Shown: positions 50,071 to 58,759 of the stretch, in pieces | How the letters are laid out: the number at the start of each line of letters is the position of its first letter | Numbering within the stretch: position 1 is the stretch's first letter | Source: a virus | Reading direction: 5' to 3' (one strand) | DNA length: 64,000 bases | IMG/VR virus record: IMGVR_UViG_3300001533_002283 | Span: 62,001 to 126,000 of that record | Made by a program: the position numbers and the translations under genes | The notes under the pieces: generated by a model | Seen by the model: only the letters and a program-made list of their open reading frames with translations | Databases searched by the model: none | Told to the model about the DNA's origin: nothing

Positions 50071-50505
50071 ATGAGTTTCCAGACATATTCAATCCCAACC
50101 AAAATCGGAAGCATTGAGTTCTATCCGATTGGGTTCTTTTGGGAGAATAAAGAGGCGGCAAGCAGGCTTTCCATTTGCTCTTATTTTAGGGACGGTTCAA
50201 TTCGTCAACCAAAACCAAAAGATGATCCTGATGATTTTTTCCGCGCAGAGGCTCAATTGTATATTGATAATGTTATAAAAACACTAAAGCGTGAAAAAAG
50301 AGTCATTTACGTTAGTTTGATTGACTCAAAGTTTGTCGCGTTTTTTGATGAAACTCTTGGCAATCCAGACTCATTTATCAACGGAATTGGCCGTTTTATC
50401 TCTACAGGCGATATTCGCAAGTTTTGTTGTAACAATGATTTTGCCGAGTATTGTAAGATTTTGCGGCGGGAGAATGGGATCGAGATAGATTTTAAAAAAG
50501 AATAA
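50071..50505 (+). CDS. Hypothetical protein, related to its downstream neighbour
   Basis: 144 residues from the ATG at 50071; a GTG at 50044 overlaps the preceding stop. IGSIEFYPIGFFWEN and DNVIKTLKREKRVIYVSLID align loosely with the next protein, suggesting an old tandem duplication. No known function. Confidence 0.55.
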   Translation: MSFQTYSIPTKIGSIEFYPIGFFWENKEAASRLSICSYFRDGSIRQPKPKDDPDDFFRAEAQLYIDNVIKTLKREKRVIYVSLIDSKFVAFFDETLGNPDSFINGIGRFISTGDIRKFCCNNDFAEYCKILRRENGIEIDFKKE

Positions 50506-50506
50506 T

Positions 50507-50908
50507 ATGAAAGATACAAAAGAGAGTTCTTCTATTTTTTACGTGCCAAGTATTAAGTTTGGGTATTTTTATGTCTGCCCTTTGCGGGAAGAATCCTTCA
50601 ACCTTGAAGACTCGGTAGAATGCCTCTTAACACCAGACATTGAGCGCATTTTGTCGCCCGCTGATTCACGGAAAACCATTGCACGAATTTTAGTAGCGAA
50701 TATCATCAAGCATGCGAGAACAGTAATTAAGGACAAGAAGTTCTATATTCACTCTTATTTTAACAAAAATTTTGTATTTTATTCCGTTGGGGAAGTAGCT
50801 TCCGAAGCTCAGGCAACAAAACTTGTTAAAGAAATTGATTCCCACCCTTCAACTTTCCCCGCAAACGAGCTGTTTTTTGAGAAAATTAAAAAATTTTCTA
50901 GTGAATAA
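50507..50908 (+). CDS. Hypothetical protein, related to its upstream neighbour
   Basis: 133 residues. IKFGYFYVCPLREESFN and ANIIKHARTVIKDKKFYIHS resemble segments of the protein encoded at 50071-50505. No known family. One base after the preceding stop. Confidence 0.55.
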   Translation: MKDTKESSSIFYVPSIKFGYFYVCPLREESFNLEDSVECLLTPDIERILSPADSRKTIARILVANIIKHARTVIKDKKFYIHSYFNKNFVFYSVGEVASEAQATKLVKEIDSHPSTFPANELFFEKIKKFSSE

Positions 50909-50913
50909 TTCCC

Positions 50914-51174
50914 ATGCCTCCCGAACTCCAATTAGCCTTCACACTTTTCTTCCTCTTCTGGTTATTGAACCATAGTTTGATTCTCGCAAGTTTTAAGGAA
51001 AAACTTTTTGGTGTTTTACCGGAGAAAGTGAAATATGCTTTAGAGTGCCCAATTTGTATCTCATTTTGGATTTTGCTACCCATCAACTACTTACAAAACA
51101 ACCCGCTCCACTACCAACTAAGCATCCCCGCGATTGTCATGTTCCTTGAGTTGATTCGGGCAAAATTAGCTTAA
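50914..51174 (+). CDS. Small membrane protein with CPIC motif
   Basis: 86 residues: a hydrophobic N-terminal segment (LAFTLFFLFWLLNHSLILA), the sequence LPEKVKYALECPICISFW (~40-57) with a CxxC pair, and a second hydrophobic stretch. Small phage membrane proteins with a CPxC-SFW motif are recurrent; function unknown. Confidence 0.6.
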   Translation: MPPELQLAFTLFFLFWLLNHSLILASFKEKLFGVLPEKVKYALECPICISFWILLPINYLQNNPLHYQLSIPAIVMFLELIRAKLA

Positions 51175-51180
51175 CCCCTT

Positions 51181-51705
51181 ATGAGCAACACGATGTTTGA
51201 CAAAGTGAAAATCGAAGGAAAACCCTACACGAAAGGCGATTGGCGAAAATATGCAGTTCACACGGACACCGAAATAAAAGGTTTCTTTGGCGATTATCGT
51301 TTTCTTTCAAATATGTGGCCGGTTAACGTCTATGGTTTTCCCTCGGTCGAGAACGCATACATGGCCGCGAAAATTGTTAAAGAGGAAAGGGATTATTTCA
51401 AGACTTGTTCGCCCTATGAAGCAAAGAAAAATTGGCGGAAGTTTAAACTGATTGATTCCACCCCTGCCGATTGGGATAATAGAAAGTTTGACGTAATGAG
51501 CAGGTTAGTTTTTGAAAAGTTTTTAGTCGATAAGGCGTTACGGGCAAAATTGCTTGAAACAGAGGATAAATACTTGGAGGAAAAAAATTTTTGGAACGAC
51601 TCCTACTGGGGGTGCGACATTAAAAGGGGCGGATTTAACCACTTGGGGGAAATCCTCATGGGTGTTCGCGCGTTTTGGCAAACTCAAACCGATATAAAAC
51701 TATGA
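51181..51705 (+). CDS. NADAR/YbiA-family protein
   Basis: 174 residues. KGFFGDYRFLSNMWPVNVYG (~33), FPSVENAYMAAK (~54) and, near the end, WGCDIKRGGFNHLGEILMGVR are the conserved parts of the NADAR (YbiA-like) family. Members act as N-glycosidases on riboflavin intermediates or remove ADP-ribose from guanine in DNA, reversing DarT-type toxins. In a phage, anti-defence is plausible. The family call is firm; the activity is an inference. It overlaps the next gene by 4 bases. Confidence 0.85.
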   Translation: MSNTMFDKVKIEGKPYTKGDWRKYAVHTDTEIKGFFGDYRFLSNMWPVNVYGFPSVENAYMAAKIVKEERDYFKTCSPYEAKKNWRKFKLIDSTPADWDNRKFDVMSRLVFEKFLVDKALRAKLLETEDKYLEEKNFWNDSYWGCDIKRGGFNHLGEILMGVRAFWQTQTDIKL

Positions 51706-52307
51706 CCAATATTTCCACCTCCTCCCTCTCCTCCCTCTCCGACCTAGACTTAATCCAAGAGGTCAAAATCAACAACAATTCCACCGCAATTTCCATCCTG
51801 ACCGACCGCCACAGTGGAGTTTACCACACGATTGCTAATCAATATAAGTTTAACCCCTATGTATGTTATCCCGATGTGATAAAAAATAAGGATTTTGTGG
51901 TATGGCAAGCAGCGATAAAATACGATGCGGGGAAAGGTAGTTTTGCCAATCTCGTTGCCAACATGGCGCGTTATGAGTGTTACTCCATGATTAACGAGAG
52001 TAAAAAATATCGGGTGAACCAACGGGCGGGACTAGAAGACGCGGCGGAACTACCCCAAGAGAATGACAAAGGTGAACTCACCCATATGGTTAGCTACATC
52101 GAGGAGATTTTACCAGACGACCCGAAAACAAAAAAGATTATCATGGACCGTTTTGTTAATGGCGGGGCAAAACCGACCCCTTGGCGCGAAGTGGCGAAGA
52201 AGAACGGGATGAGCCATTGGGGGTGCGTGTTGCGGGCGCGGGATGCAATTAAGGAGATTCAGGGAAAGATGCGAAGTGAATTTAGAGATTTGCCAAAAAT
52301 TGATTAG
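51702..52307 (+). CDS. Sigma-70-like factor
   Basis: 201 residues from the ATG at 51702 (ATGA overlap). DLDLIQEVKINNNSTAISIL and YHTIANQYKFN (region 2.1-2.2-like), followed by VVWQAAIKYDAGKGSFANLVANM (region 2.3-2.4-like), fit small phage or ECF-type sigma factors. The C-terminus (WREVAKKNGMSHWGCVLRAR) resembles the region 4 HTH. It may redirect host RNA polymerase to phage promoters. Confidence 0.7.
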   Translation: MTNISTSSLSSLSDLDLIQEVKINNNSTAISILTDRHSGVYHTIANQYKFNPYVCYPDVIKNKDFVVWQAAIKYDAGKGSFANLVANMARYECYSMINESKKYRVNQRAGLEDAAELPQENDKGELTHMVSYIEEILPDDPKTKKIIMDRFVNGGAKPTPWREVAKKNGMSHWGCVLRARDAIKEIQGKMRSEFRDLPKID

Positions 52308-52327
52308 TTTGAAAGTATATTTTCACA

Positions 52328-53410
52328 ATGATTAACGTTAATGTAGCGATCAATAATCTCTCGCTTGGCTATTGTGGTTATCAAATCACTTCGCAATTGC
52401 TCAAACAAGGCATCTCATTTAATTTTCAAAACCTTGGTAATGAGGTAGATACGTCGTGTTATAACAAACGTGCGTTCAACTACGACGCCACAATATCCTC
52501 AAAACTTCAATCTTTCCGCAAGAATTATTCCCGCCGCGACCCCACGTTAATGTGTTGGCATTTGAACGGAAGTCAAAACACCATCGGCACCGGTAACCAC
52601 CTCTTTACCTTTCACGAACTAGACTCCCTCACCCCCGCCGAAGTTAACGTCGCTAACAACCAAGAACAAATTTTTGTTTCCTCGCGCGAGTCGGTAGAAG
52701 TGTTTAAGGAATATGGGGTGACGGTCCCCGTTTCGTATATTCCCCTCGGTTACGACACCGACCATTTTTACCCCACGGGACGGAAATATCTTAAAGGTGC
52801 GACCGTCTTTGGCATTTTTGGCAAATTTGAGAAGAGAAAAAACACTGCGAAAACTATTCGTGCGTGGTTGAAAAAGTTTGGTAACAACCCTGCGTATCGC
52901 CTTCACTGTTTTATCTACAACCCGTTTTTTACCGCCGAACAGAATAAAGAAATTGCGTTGAAAATTGTTGAGGGTAAGGACTATAATAACATTAACTTCT
53001 TTGGTTACACCAAGACTCTCGTGGAACTTAACGATGCTTTTAACTGCTGCGATGTTGTCTTAGACATGAGTGGCGGGGAAGGATTTTCACTCGGTTCTTT
53101 TCATTGCGTAGGTATGGATAAACGCGCAGTAATCCATAATGTAACCGCCATGAAAGATTGGGCGATTGATTCGCCTAATGTAAAATTGGTAGAACCTTGT
53201 GAGAAAAATCCTGCCGCTGACGGGGTGTTTTTTGCAAAAGAGGGAGAGTTCAACATCGGCAATATCTACGGGTGGAATGAAGATGAATTTTTGGGCGCGC
53301 TGGATGAGATTGTAAAAATAGAGAGCGTTCCGGTTCGAGATGAATTTACCAAGAAATACTCATGGGAAAATACGGTGAATGAGATTTTAACAAAAATGGG
53401 AGTAAAATAA
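52328..53410 (+). CDS. GT4-family glycosyltransferase
   Basis: 360 residues. INNLSLGYCGYQITSQLLKQ near the N-terminus, VPVSYIPLGYDTDHFYP (~132), TVFGIFGKFEKRKNT and VLDMSGGEGFSLGSFHC (~238) with the donor-site Glu fit the GT-B fold family 4. Acts on a nucleotide-sugar; acceptor unknown. Placed with early rightward genes rather than in the main glycan block. Confidence 0.8.
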   Translation: MINVNVAINNLSLGYCGYQITSQLLKQGISFNFQNLGNEVDTSCYNKRAFNYDATISSKLQSFRKNYSRRDPTLMCWHLNGSQNTIGTGNHLFTFHELDSLTPAEVNVANNQEQIFVSSRESVEVFKEYGVTVPVSYIPLGYDTDHFYPTGRKYLKGATVFGIFGKFEKRKNTAKTIRAWLKKFGNNPAYRLHCFIYNPFFTAEQNKEIALKIVEGKDYNNINFFGYTKTLVELNDAFNCCDVVLDMSGGEGFSLGSFHCVGMDKRAVIHNVTAMKDWAIDSPNVKLVEPCEKNPAADGVFFAKEGEFNIGNIYGWNEDEFLGALDEIVKIESVPVRDEFTKKYSWENTVNEILTKMGVK

Positions 53411-53415
53411 AATTT

Positions 53416-53802
53416 ATGAGACAGCTAACAGATCACAAACTAAACGGGCTGAATGACGCCCTAAATATCACCGTTATTGATGAACGCGGCGCGGGTAATG
53501 CCAATTATGTCTATGAAATCACTTTGCCTGATTGGACTAGAGACCCTGATGGAAATAATGCTCACAATATCTGGACGATCAACTTTCAGAACGGCCCGAT
53601 TAAAGAGGCTGGGTTTAACGGCGTGTCTGGTGAGGCACTATTAGCAATTCTTATAGACCAATTACGCGGATTTCAGTCGGGCGAATATGCCTGTCGGGAT
53701 AACGACATGGCGTTGGCACACCTTGAAGCGGCTCTGTTTTGGTTACAAAAACGCACAAGGGAGCGACTGAATCGCGGAGTCGAGGGAACAAGTGCTAAAT
53801 AA
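53416..53802 (+). CDS. Acb2/Tad1-like C-terminal hairpin protein, candidate anti-CBASS sponge
   Basis: 128 residues. The N-terminal part has INFQNGPIKEAGFNGVSGEA; the C-terminal ACRDNDMALAHLEAALFWL then RTRERLNRGVEGT resembles the two-helix C-terminal hairpin of a large phage family linked by annotation to Acb2/Tad1 proteins, which bind cyclic oligonucleotide signals of CBASS and Thoeris. I recall the family but cannot check it; the N-terminal part has no known role. Confidence 0.5.
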   Translation: MRQLTDHKLNGLNDALNITVIDERGAGNANYVYEITLPDWTRDPDGNNAHNIWTINFQNGPIKEAGFNGVSGEALLAILIDQLRGFQSGEYACRDNDMALAHLEAALFWLQKRTRERLNRGVEGTSAK

Positions 53803-53864
53803 TTCACTTTCTCCCTAAAAATCTGTATAAATTCTTTAAGGTAACTAGGTAAAATTAACACATC

Positions 53865-54299
53865 ATGGCCCTCTACATCTTCGAACACCCCCAAACTGGC
53901 GAAACTCGCGAGGTATATTTCAAGCTGGACGACAAAAAAGAGTATTTTGGCGAGGAAGATGAAGATAAAATCAAGTGGCACCGTCGTTTCACCATTCCTT
54001 ATGCCGCCTCTAACACGAAAATCTCCGACCCCTTTTCTCAAAAAGATTTTGTAAACTCTACCGATAAGAAAAATATTACCTTTGGCGAAATGTGGGATGC
54101 GAGCGCCGCCATGTCCGAAAAGCGTGCCAAAATCAATGGCGAAGACCCTGTTAAATCCCAATATTATGATAAATACGCGGAGAATCGCAACGGCTTAAAA
54201 CATTTAAGAGACGGGCGGGAAAAGAAAGCGGTTCAAGAAAAGTTTGGCAAAACCAAGAAACCAAAAGCTCCGCCACAACCCAAACGCGGGCGCGGGTAA
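53865..54299 (+). CDS. Conserved phage hypothetical protein
   Basis: 144 residues. ALYIFEHPQTGETREVYF at the start resembles FmdB-like zinc-ribbon N-termini but without the cysteines; FGEMWDASAAMSEKRA (~83) is the most conserved-looking part; the tail is Lys/Pro-rich (KKPKAPPQPKRGRG). The 62-base gap upstream contains TATAAAT (53825-53831), which may be a late-type promoter element. Confidence 0.55.
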   Translation: MALYIFEHPQTGETREVYFKLDDKKEYFGEEDEDKIKWHRRFTIPYAASNTKISDPFSQKDFVNSTDKKNITFGEMWDASAAMSEKRAKINGEDPVKSQYYDKYAENRNGLKHLRDGREKKAVQEKFGKTKKPKAPPQPKRGRG

Positions 54300-54322
54300 A
54301 TTTAATAATATAACACCCTAAC

Positions 54323-54769
54323 ATGCCTTACTCACCCATTTCAGTTCGACAAATTAATCAAGGGGAACTTTCTGGTTTTACCGACCAATATGTTCAGGCG
54401 TTCGCGGTGGGCCTAACCGGCAATCAGGTAATCTCCGGTCAAAAGACTTTTATCAATGTATTAGTCCCGGCGGCGGGCTTCCTCTATAACAAAAACTACG
54501 TCAATGGTAGTTACACCGTCGATCAAAACGATTATTTTATCTGTGTAAATGCCAGCGGTTCGCAAAAAACCTTAACTTTCCCCCAAACTGGTTTTCTGAT
54601 GGGTAAAGAATATATTGTGAAAGACTTTCTTGGTTTGTCTCAAACTAATCCTATCACACTTACCGGAAGCGGCGTTACTTTCGATTATCAACCCTCTTTA
54701 ACAATTTCTGGAAATTTCGCCTCGCTCTATCTCGTTGGTGGTAGCGGGTTTAACTACGAAGTTAATTAA
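54323..54769 (+). CDS. Putative tail or fibre-type structural protein
   Basis: 148 residues, beta-rich with Gly/Ser/Thr/Asn: GLTGNQVISGQKTFINVL, SYTVDQNDYFICVNASGSQ, FASLYLVGGSGFNYEVN. Sequences such as GNQVISGQKTF are common in tail-fibre proteins. Separated from the structural genes at the window end. Confidence 0.5.
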   Translation: MPYSPISVRQINQGELSGFTDQYVQAFAVGLTGNQVISGQKTFINVLVPAAGFLYNKNYVNGSYTVDQNDYFICVNASGSQKTLTFPQTGFLMGKEYIVKDFLGLSQTNPITLTGSGVTFDYQPSLTISGNFASLYLVGGSGFNYEVN

Positions 54770-54783
54770 CTCGAATTTTCATC

Positions 54784-54812
54784 TTGACTTTTTCTCTTAA
54801 CAGGGGAATACT
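54784..54812 (+). promoter_or_regulatory. Sigma70-like promoter of the SSB gene
   Basis: -35 TTGACT (54784-54789), 17-bp spacer, -10 AATACT (54807-54812); leader of about 52 bases. Confidence 0.55.
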
Positions 54813-54870
54813 ACAAAACGTAAACTAAAATAAACACAAAACACAATACTAACCTAAATAAAATATCACT

Positions 54871-55545
54871 ATGCCTATTGGAAACCCAAATCGAAGCGAC
54901 AGTAACAAGAAAATGATTTTCGTGAATGTTATCACGAAAGACGAGAATGATATGGACGTAAAGCCCTACTTCTCTTTCAAAGCCGGAATCGGCGAAGATA
55001 AAGACGGTAAGAAACAATACGAGGAAATCGCCAAGGATAATTCCTTTAGCGGTTCGCTCGTCAAGGTTGAGCCTTACGAAAAGGAAATTAAGTCTAAGGG
55101 TATCAAGCAGCCCCGCGTTAAGGTTCTTTTTGAAGATGAAGATAGCGTCTACTATATGGATTTGAGTTATACGATTCTTTCGCGCTCTTTCTTTAACTCT
55201 CTCCTCTCCCTCAACTCTACCGAAGACCTTTCTCTTTCTATCTATCAGACTAAGCCTAATGATAAGGGCAAGGTTTATCCCCAGATGAGTCTGCGCCAAG
55301 GGGCCGCCAAGGACAACATGGTTCGTTGGCTCTATGAGCGTTCTGAACTGCCCGAGATTAAGAAAGTTAAGGTCAAGGGTCAGGAAATGAGCGATACCGA
55401 AGATGTTGATAATTTCTTCCGTGATAAGTTGAGTGAGAAGTTTGCCGAGATTAGCAAGCTGGGTGGTTCTGCACCCGCCCCAAAGGCAAAGAAGGAAAGT
55501 AAGGCTAGTGATGAATCTTTAGCAGATTCCGATCTGCCTTTTTAA
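54871..55545 (+). CDS. ssb: Single-stranded DNA-binding protein
   Basis: 224 residues. A central OB-fold-like domain (VKVLFEDEDSVYYMDLSYTI), then a flexible linker (residues ~185-215) and the acidic end DESLADSDLPF, matching the SSB tail that recruits replication proteins. It protects single-stranded DNA at the fork and in RecA-mediated exchange. It has its own promoter and is followed by a terminator, so it is expressed as a single gene. Confidence 0.75.
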   Translation: MPIGNPNRSDSNKKMIFVNVITKDENDMDVKPYFSFKAGIGEDKDGKKQYEEIAKDNSFSGSLVKVEPYEKEIKSKGIKQPRVKVLFEDEDSVYYMDLSYTILSRSFFNSLLSLNSTEDLSLSIYQTKPNDKGKVYPQMSLRQGAAKDNMVRWLYERSELPEIKKVKVKGQEMSDTEDVDNFFRDKLSEKFAEISKLGGSAPAPKAKKESKASDESLADSDLPF

Positions 55546-55575
55546 AAAGTCTTAACCTTAAATAACAACTCAAAG

Positions 55576-55604
55576 CCGCATGGTGATAAACCTTGCGGTT
55601 TTTT
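55576..55604 (+). terminator. Rho-independent terminator after ssb
   Basis: CCGCATGG and CCTTGCGG pair (one T-T mismatch) over a 7-base loop, followed by TTTTTT. Confidence 0.75.
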
Positions 55605-55640
55605 ATTGCCAAAAAGCACCTCACTTTCAAGTATAACATC

Positions 55641-57545
55641 ATGGGTAAAAAAGTTATTGCGATTCAAACCGATGGACCAATGCGTAAAAGCGGATTAGGC
55701 AGAAATGGTAAAGCTCTCGCCAAGTATCTCCATAACACGGGTAAGTATGAAGTCGTTTACTTTGCCCAACAAGGTTACACTTATGACGACAACGAGTTAA
55801 AGAAACTACCTTTTCGCGCGCACGGGATTCTTCCTAATAATCAAAACGAACTAATTGCCGCGCAAAATGACCCGACAAAATTTCGTGATGCAACTTACGG
55901 GAATCTTTGCATCGACCAATTTGTAAAAGACGTTAAGCCCTTTGCCATGATTTTTTCCAATGATTCATGGGCTTTTCCTTATCAATCGCGCCCTTGGTGG
56001 AATAAATTTCATTGCTTGCCACACATTACCCTAGATTCTCTTCCTTTTCAAAAATCCCAAACAGAGTTTATTAAAAAGTCCAAAACCCACTACGTTTGGG
56101 CAAAGTTTGCGGAAGAAGAGGCTGTTAGAATCGGACTCAACAATGTTAAAACTATTCCCGCGATTATTGACGATGAGTATTTCAAACCGCTTGGTCGGGA
56201 AGCAAAATATCAGTTGAAAAAGAAACATGGTATCGACCAAGACACTTTCATAATCGGTTTTGTTTTTCGTAATCAGTTAAGAAAAGAGGTAAAGCCCCTT
56301 CTTGAAGGTTTCGCACAATTTAAGAAACTTCACCCAAAAGCAAAAGTTAAATTACTTCTCCATACTAATTTTAATGAAGGCTGGCGAATTTTTGATTTTC
56401 TTGAGGAGTTAAACATTCCCGCCTCTGACATTCTCACTACTTACTACTGCAAAGAGTGCGGCGAATACGAGATTAAGACCCCTGCCGGTTCAAATCTTCC
56501 CTGCAAATATTGTGGCGCGAAAAAATCTCAAGACTATTGCGGGATTCATGGCGGTGTTAATGAGGAACAGTTAAACGAGGTATATAATCTCATGGATGGT
56601 TATTGTCACCCTGCAAATGCTGGTGGGTGCGAAATGCCCATTATTGAGGCTCTTTATGCCGGTTTACCCATTTCTACTGTCAGTTACGCCTTTGGCAAGA
56701 CCTTTACTGACGAACCATTTTGTCACACTATTGAACATGCTTGGACTGTTCAAGATGGGACACAATTTAAGCGGGCATGCCCCCACCCCGAATCAATTCA
56801 AGATTTTATCTCATTTTTATACTTCACCCCGATTGACGAGAGGGAAGAAATTGGTGAAGAAGGTAGAGAGTTCGCCTTAAATACTTTTTCTCCCAAAGTG
56901 GTCGGCGCACAATGGGAAAAGGCGATTGATTCGCTTCCCGATTTTTCCTACGATTATGAGTTTGCCGAGAAGGAGAAAAATCCGAATTACCCTATGCCAG
57001 TTGGCGTGAGTGACGACGAGTTCGTAACACTTTTATACAACAATGTATTGTTCCAACCTGAACCAGAAGATGGGGATGGTCGCAAACACTGGCTAAAGAC
57101 TCTGGCGGGCGGTATTCCACGAGAGGAAGTTTATAAGTTTTTTATCAATGTAGCATTAAATGACAATGCGAAGAATAAAAAAGTAAAGTTAACCGACTTT
57201 TTTGACAAGGATGATGAAGGCAGGCGTGCATTGTTTTACGTGGAGGGAAATGCCGAGGATGTGTTTTTGACCACCGCGTTACTCCAAGATTTTAAGCAAA
57301 TTCACCCCAACTTTAACATTTACTTTTCTTGCGGGGAAGACCATAAGATTTTGTTGAAAGGTAATCCTTATATCCATAAACTGTTACCTCTAATACCGGA
57401 ATTTGGCGATGCTACAATTATGAAGGGGGTTGTGACGGGAGAAAAAATAATCAACTATCTTTATATTCCAAATTTACAAACGGCAAAAGTTCCCACCAGA
57501 CTTGGAGAAGATGCGGAAGAGTTAAATAAAACCCTTATTAAATAA
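55641..57545 (+). CDS. Multidomain glycosyltransferase (GT4, DUF4214-like, N-part of GT9)
   Basis: 634 residues from the ATG at 55641; a TTG at 55593 lies in the terminator and is rejected. Residues 1-~430 form a GT4 domain (KSGLGRNGKALAKYL near 13; CHPANAGGCEMPIIEAL near 330) with an inserted zinc-ribbon-like module (YYCKECGEYE ... CKYCGAKKSQDYC, ~265-300). Residues ~470-525 resemble DUF4214. Residues ~545-634 look like the N-terminal half of a GT9 enzyme (RALFYVEGNAEDVFLTTALL), whose C-terminal half is in the next gene. Confidence 0.75.
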   Translation: MGKKVIAIQTDGPMRKSGLGRNGKALAKYLHNTGKYEVVYFAQQGYTYDDNELKKLPFRAHGILPNNQNELIAAQNDPTKFRDATYGNLCIDQFVKDVKPFAMIFSNDSWAFPYQSRPWWNKFHCLPHITLDSLPFQKSQTEFIKKSKTHYVWAKFAEEEAVRIGLNNVKTIPAIIDDEYFKPLGREAKYQLKKKHGIDQDTFIIGFVFRNQLRKEVKPLLEGFAQFKKLHPKAKVKLLLHTNFNEGWRIFDFLEELNIPASDILTTYYCKECGEYEIKTPAGSNLPCKYCGAKKSQDYCGIHGGVNEEQLNEVYNLMDGYCHPANAGGCEMPIIEALYAGLPISTVSYAFGKTFTDEPFCHTIEHAWTVQDGTQFKRACPHPESIQDFISFLYFTPIDEREEIGEEGREFALNTFSPKVVGAQWEKAIDSLPDFSYDYEFAEKEKNPNYPMPVGVSDDEFVTLLYNNVLFQPEPEDGDGRKHWLKTLAGGIPREEVYKFFINVALNDNAKNKKVKLTDFFDKDDEGRRALFYVEGNAEDVFLTTALLQDFKQIHPNFNIYFSCGEDHKILLKGNPYIHKLLPLIPEFGDATIMKGVVTGEKIINYLYIPNLQTAKVPTRLGEDAEELNKTLIK

Positions 57546-57551
57546 CACACT

Positions 57552-58739
57552 ATGAACACCTTAGAATCTTTTTCGCTTTCAACAAATCTCGCGCCCGCCA
57601 CCCCCCACCTTCAACGGGATTATTTCCCCCTAGACATCGACTTGTCCCGCGCTGTTTTAATCCTCAACACTTTTGAAGATCAGAGAAAAACCGCACGAGT
57701 CTATGATTACTTTCAAGACGTGATTGATTTTAGTGCGAACGAATTGGCAAAACACGGGTATTTTTTCTTTCAGCCTTTAACAGGGCGCGAGCCGGTTCTA
57801 CGTTGCGCAAATTCAACCTTCAATTTAACACCCAACCAAGTCGCTTACCTAATTGACGGTTGTGCCGCTGTAATCTCTAACGATGGGGTTTATTCTCATG
57901 TGGCAAATGAAGCTGGGGTTAAATGCCTCACCTTATTTGGTTCAAGCTCCCCTTCTGCCCACACTCCGAAATTTCACCCTGACATCTTTACCCCCATTAG
58001 AGAATCTAATAGTGCGCCTAGTTATCGCTCAAACGAATCTCCAAAGCAAGTAAACGAGAACAGGGTAGAAACCATAATTAAATCTCTCTTCTCCTTACTC
58101 TCACTTAAATGTCATTTACCACTCAAAACCGTCTATATGGGGCAGCATTATGGTCTTAAATTCTTAGAGGTGATCCCCGATTGCGTGTTAAGTCCAGATA
58201 ATTTTAAATCCGATTTGGTTACATTTCGTATGGATTATCTTCACGACGAGAGTGTGCTTTTTGCTAATCTTCAATATCGGAAGTGCAACATTATTGTTAA
58301 AAATCCCCTGGATTTAGATAAACTAAAAGTGTTTAAAACCAACATTGTTAATTTTAATTACGAGATTGATAAAAATGTTGATTTAAGTTACGTGAAAAAA
58401 CTAATCAAGACCGGTATAAAAGTCACCTTTTTCTCTGACGAGAAGGACGCCGATTTGTCGCTCGCCCGAATGAAAATGCTTGACGTTGGGATAGTTGAAT
58501 CGCTGGAAAAACCGGGAGTGGTTCCCGAGGTGTTGGCAAAAATCACGGAGGATACTCACTATCGTTCCAATAAATTCACCCTTTCTGACGGAAAGATTTA
58601 CTCGTCTTACAGTGCATATCTCAACAAAACCCCTATCCCTAGCTTTAATCACAACGTTGTTAAATTCAACAAAGATGACCCGCTTTTATGGGAAGATTTG
58701 CGATTCTCTTTCCTTTTTGATTTGACAAAGACAGGTTAA
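57552..58739 (+). CDS. GT9-like C-terminal half plus unknown domain
   Basis: 395 residues. AAVISNDGVYSHVANEAGVK followed by CLTLFGSSSPSAH (~110-140) is the donor-binding half of GT9 heptosyltransferases. The matching N-terminal half is fused to the preceding gene, 7 bases upstream. Residues ~190-395 have no recognised domain. The two proteins may associate to rebuild a GT9 active site. Confidence 0.65.
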   Translation: MNTLESFSLSTNLAPATPHLQRDYFPLDIDLSRAVLILNTFEDQRKTARVYDYFQDVIDFSANELAKHGYFFFQPLTGREPVLRCANSTFNLTPNQVAYLIDGCAAVISNDGVYSHVANEAGVKCLTLFGSSSPSAHTPKFHPDIFTPIRESNSAPSYRSNESPKQVNENRVETIIKSLFSLLSLKCHLPLKTVYMGQHYGLKFLEVIPDCVLSPDNFKSDLVTFRMDYLHDESVLFANLQYRKCNIIVKNPLDLDKLKVFKTNIVNFNYEIDKNVDLSYVKKLIKTGIKVTFFSDEKDADLSLARMKMLDVGIVESLEKPGVVPEVLAKITEDTHYRSNKFTLSDGKIYSSYSAYLNKTPIPSFNHNVVKFNKDDPLLWEDLRFSFLFDLTKTG

Positions 58740-58759
58740 AAAGTCAAATTAACACCACT

